From Candidatus Poribacteria bacterium (GTDB lineage Bacteria; Poribacteria; WGA-4E; WGA-3G): a stretch of 64,000 nt of DNA. The notes below the pieces were generated by a model that did not search any database, was not told the origin of the DNA, and saw nothing but the letters and a program-made list of their open reading frames with translations. Every line of letters begins with the position of its first letter. The first letter of the stretch is position 1. The stretch lies in contig JAPOQK010000032.1 of the NCBI GenBank assembly GCA_026710795.1, forward strand, positions 62,001 to 126,000, given 5' to 3'. Both the position numbers and the translations under genes were made by a program. Below are positions 62,519 through 64,000 of this stretch, one piece after another.

Positions 62519-64000
62519 TTATTCGTTCCATATCACCTCATATTTTAGAATTGTACCGCCTTGTCCAGAAATTAAACCTGTTTCCGGACTACTCATGTGG
62601 ATTGCAGTGAGATCTGTTTTTGTATGTGTCCTCTGAGGTCTCCAATTATTTCCACCATCAGTTGTATGTAAAACGAGACCTTCTTTTCCAACAATCCATC
62701 CTTCATCTTTAGATATAAAAAAGACATCGTAAAGAAAGTTTAATGTATTGCTCTCTTGTCGAGTCCATGTTTTCCCACCATTATCGGTATGAAAAACTAA
62801 CCCGTCTACACCAACAACCCAACCTAATTGTGAATTTATAAAATAGACCGCATTTAACCATATATTTTGGCTTAAACCTTCTTGCTTAAGATGTTGGGTT
62901 AGCGTGGACAGTTGCCATCTATTTCCTCCATCAACAGTATACAAAAGTGTACCAAATAATCCAACAACCCATCCATTTTTCTTTGACGTAAAATGTATAT
63001 CAAACAGATTAACCTTTACACCGCTTTTTTGTTGATTCCATGTTTTACCACCATCTGTTGTGTGAACAATCTCTCCTGCACTACCGACACACCAACCGGT
63101 TTTATCATCAATAAAGTACACCGCAAGCAAATCTTGTGTAGTATTTGATTTTTGTGGCAACCAAACTGCACCCCCGTTTGTTGTGTGCAGTATAACACCT
63201 GCTTCAGCGACTGCCCAACCTTTCTGTGATGTGACAAAATGTGTTCCACCGAAGCATTCAGCAGTACGGCTATCCTGTGGATTCCAATTCATTCCCCCAT
63301 CGAGTGTATGCATTACTGTACCTCGGTCTCCGACAACAAACCCTTTATCTTTTGAGGTGATACATATATCAAAAAGTAGATGTGTTGGACTTGATTGTGC
63401 CTCCCAAGTGATACCACCGTTACGGGTATGCAAAATGGTACCGTTTTCACCAACTGCCCAACCAATTTTATTAGTTACAAAGTCTACACCTAATAAAACT
63501 GCGTCAGCACTATTGTGAAAACGTGGTCCACCGCGTTGATGTTTCCATACGCTGATGCCATCTGGTTTCAGTCCGGTTGTGGTATGAAGAATAACACCTA
63601 AATCTCCGACAATCCAACCATGATGATTATCTGTGAAATCTATATCATAAAGTGTAAATGTATGTAAAGGTTCATTACCAAGATATTCGGGTTGTCCATA
63701 TTCCTCTTTGTGTCGTTGGTTACTGTCATCAGTAACAAATTTCCATGTGTTTCCACCATCATTTGTAACATATAAACTTCGTTTATCACCAACAACCCAT
63801 CCAGACATTTTATCTACGAAATGTATACCAAACAACGAAGAACTTGTTGTAAACTGCTTCTGCCAAGTTTGTCCACCGTCATTCGTATTGTAAATATATC
63901 CTGAATTTACACTATCTTCATGTGTACTATTAGTAATTATCCATCCATTGTCATTATCAATAAAGGAGACATCTTTTAATGATTGTTTATCAAATACACT
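62519..64000 (-). CDS. Ycf48-like / BNR-repeat beta-propeller protein (5' end outside window)
   Basis: The frame stays open from the right edge of the window to TAA at 62519, giving at least 493 residues; a TTG at 63835 is internal, because the preceding 55 codons encode another repeat. About eleven units of the pattern G-W-x-V-G-x-x-G-x-I-x-H-T-x-D-G-G-x-x-W occur every 45-50 residues, as in Ycf48-like and BNR/Asp-box propellers. The last units are GFVVGDRGTVMHTLDGGMNW, GWCVGSAGEIVHTTDGG and GWIVGKEGLVLHTTDGG. Probably secreted or periplasmic and involved in protein or glycan binding; first gene visible of the operon continuing to 56706. Confidence 0.87.
   Translation of the reverse strand, partial: SVFDKQSLKDVSFIDNDNGWIITNSTHEDSVNSGYIYNTNDGGQTWQKQFTTSSSLFGIHFVDKMSGWVVGDKRSLYVTNDGGNTWKFVTDDSNQRHKEEYGQPEYLGNEPLHTFTLYDIDFTDNHHGWIVGDLGVILHTTTGLKPDGISVWKHQRGGPRFHNSADAVLLGVDFVTNKIGWAVGENGTILHTRNGGITWEAQSSPTHLLFDICITSKDKGFVVGDRGTVMHTLDGGMNWNPQDSRTAECFGGTHFVTSQKGWAVAEAGVILHTTNGGAVWLPQKSNTTQDLLAVYFIDDKTGWCVGSAGEIVHTTDGGKTWNQQKSGVKVNLFDIHFTSKKNGWVVGLFGTLLYTVDGGNRWQLSTLTQHLKQEGLSQNIWLNAVYFINSQLGWVVGVDGLVFHTDNGGKTWTRQESNTLNFLYDVFFISKDEGWIVGKEGLVLHTTDGGNNWRPQRTHTKTDLTAIHMSSPETGLISGQGGTILKYEVIWNE

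Noticed and set aside
63836-64000. TTG at 63835 as the true start of the Ycf48-like gene
   Set aside because: The 55 upstream codons stay open and encode another NTNDGGQTW repeat, so the gene continues past the window.

Overview
The window is about 64 kb of AT-rich bacterial chromosome, with both ends inside genes. Several paralogous families recur: phytanoyl-CoA dioxygenase-like oxygenases, LamG lectin-fold secreted proteins, sugar-phosphate isomerase TIM barrels, a Gfo/Idh/MocA oxidoreductase, a ThuA-like protein, large TonB-dependent receptors and a LarA/LarB nickel-pincer pair. Many short palindromic repeats lie between genes. This mix resembles Candidatus Poribacteria or a related marine or sponge-associated Gram-negative lineage. 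That is an inference from family content; no rRNA, tRNA or CRISPR array was seen. The genetic code looks standard: TGA is a real stop in at least four genes (ends near 10655, 14751, 23127 and 39409).

The most notable region is 1-3506. Three tandem paralogous genes (the first cut by the window edge) run head to tail with no spacer. Both complete copies are interrupted at the same residue by an in-frame TGA directly after a Cys codon. Exactly 17 nt after each TGA is a 6-bp stem with a 4-nt loop, as expected for a bacterial SECIS. They are best read as 542- and 528-residue selenoproteins with a Cys-Sec pair in a thioredoxin-like domain, between an unrecognised N-terminal domain and a conserved C-terminal domain.

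3692-13165 (minus) is an outer-membrane block: three TonB-dependent receptors and a CBM9/DUF5916 beta-barrel protein whose Shine-Dalgarno and start codon lie in a strong inverted repeat. 13957-21385 (plus) is a catabolic and accessory run: DUF547, Gfo/Idh, PhyH, ABM, LamG, an MBL-like protein, GNAT, a TIM-barrel isomerase and a type I phosphodiesterase. 21480-25220 (minus) holds gamma-glutamyltranspeptidase and a membrane glycosyltransferase-like protein. After a 1.4-kb repeat-rich gap come ThuA, recX and alaS, two envelope or stress-like small proteins, larB, a LarA homologue, a ClpX-like unfoldase, a chlorite-dismutase-family protein, and a GldF/GldG/DUF4340 membrane set without its ATPase. 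Then follow a GT2 glycosyltransferase, msrB, a radical SAM/SPASM protein, a TIM-barrel isomerase, a broken small gene and a D12-class DNA adenine methylase. A KDG-kinase-like gene and a small zinc-ribbon gene run divergently from malate synthase G, each side with a near-consensus promoter. Next are an amidohydrolase, a second LamG protein, a second PhyH and another 1.26-kb repeat region. The right end has a GHMP kinase-nucleotidyltransferase fusion and a tight minus-strand operon: a Ycf48-like propeller (cut by the window end), PhyH, LL-diaminopimelate aminotransferase and a 1279-residue sensor phosphatase.

Three intergenic islands (13.2-13.9, 25.2-26.6 and 53.5-54.7 kb) share related repeat modules in both orientations and look like remnants of small non-autonomous mobile elements.
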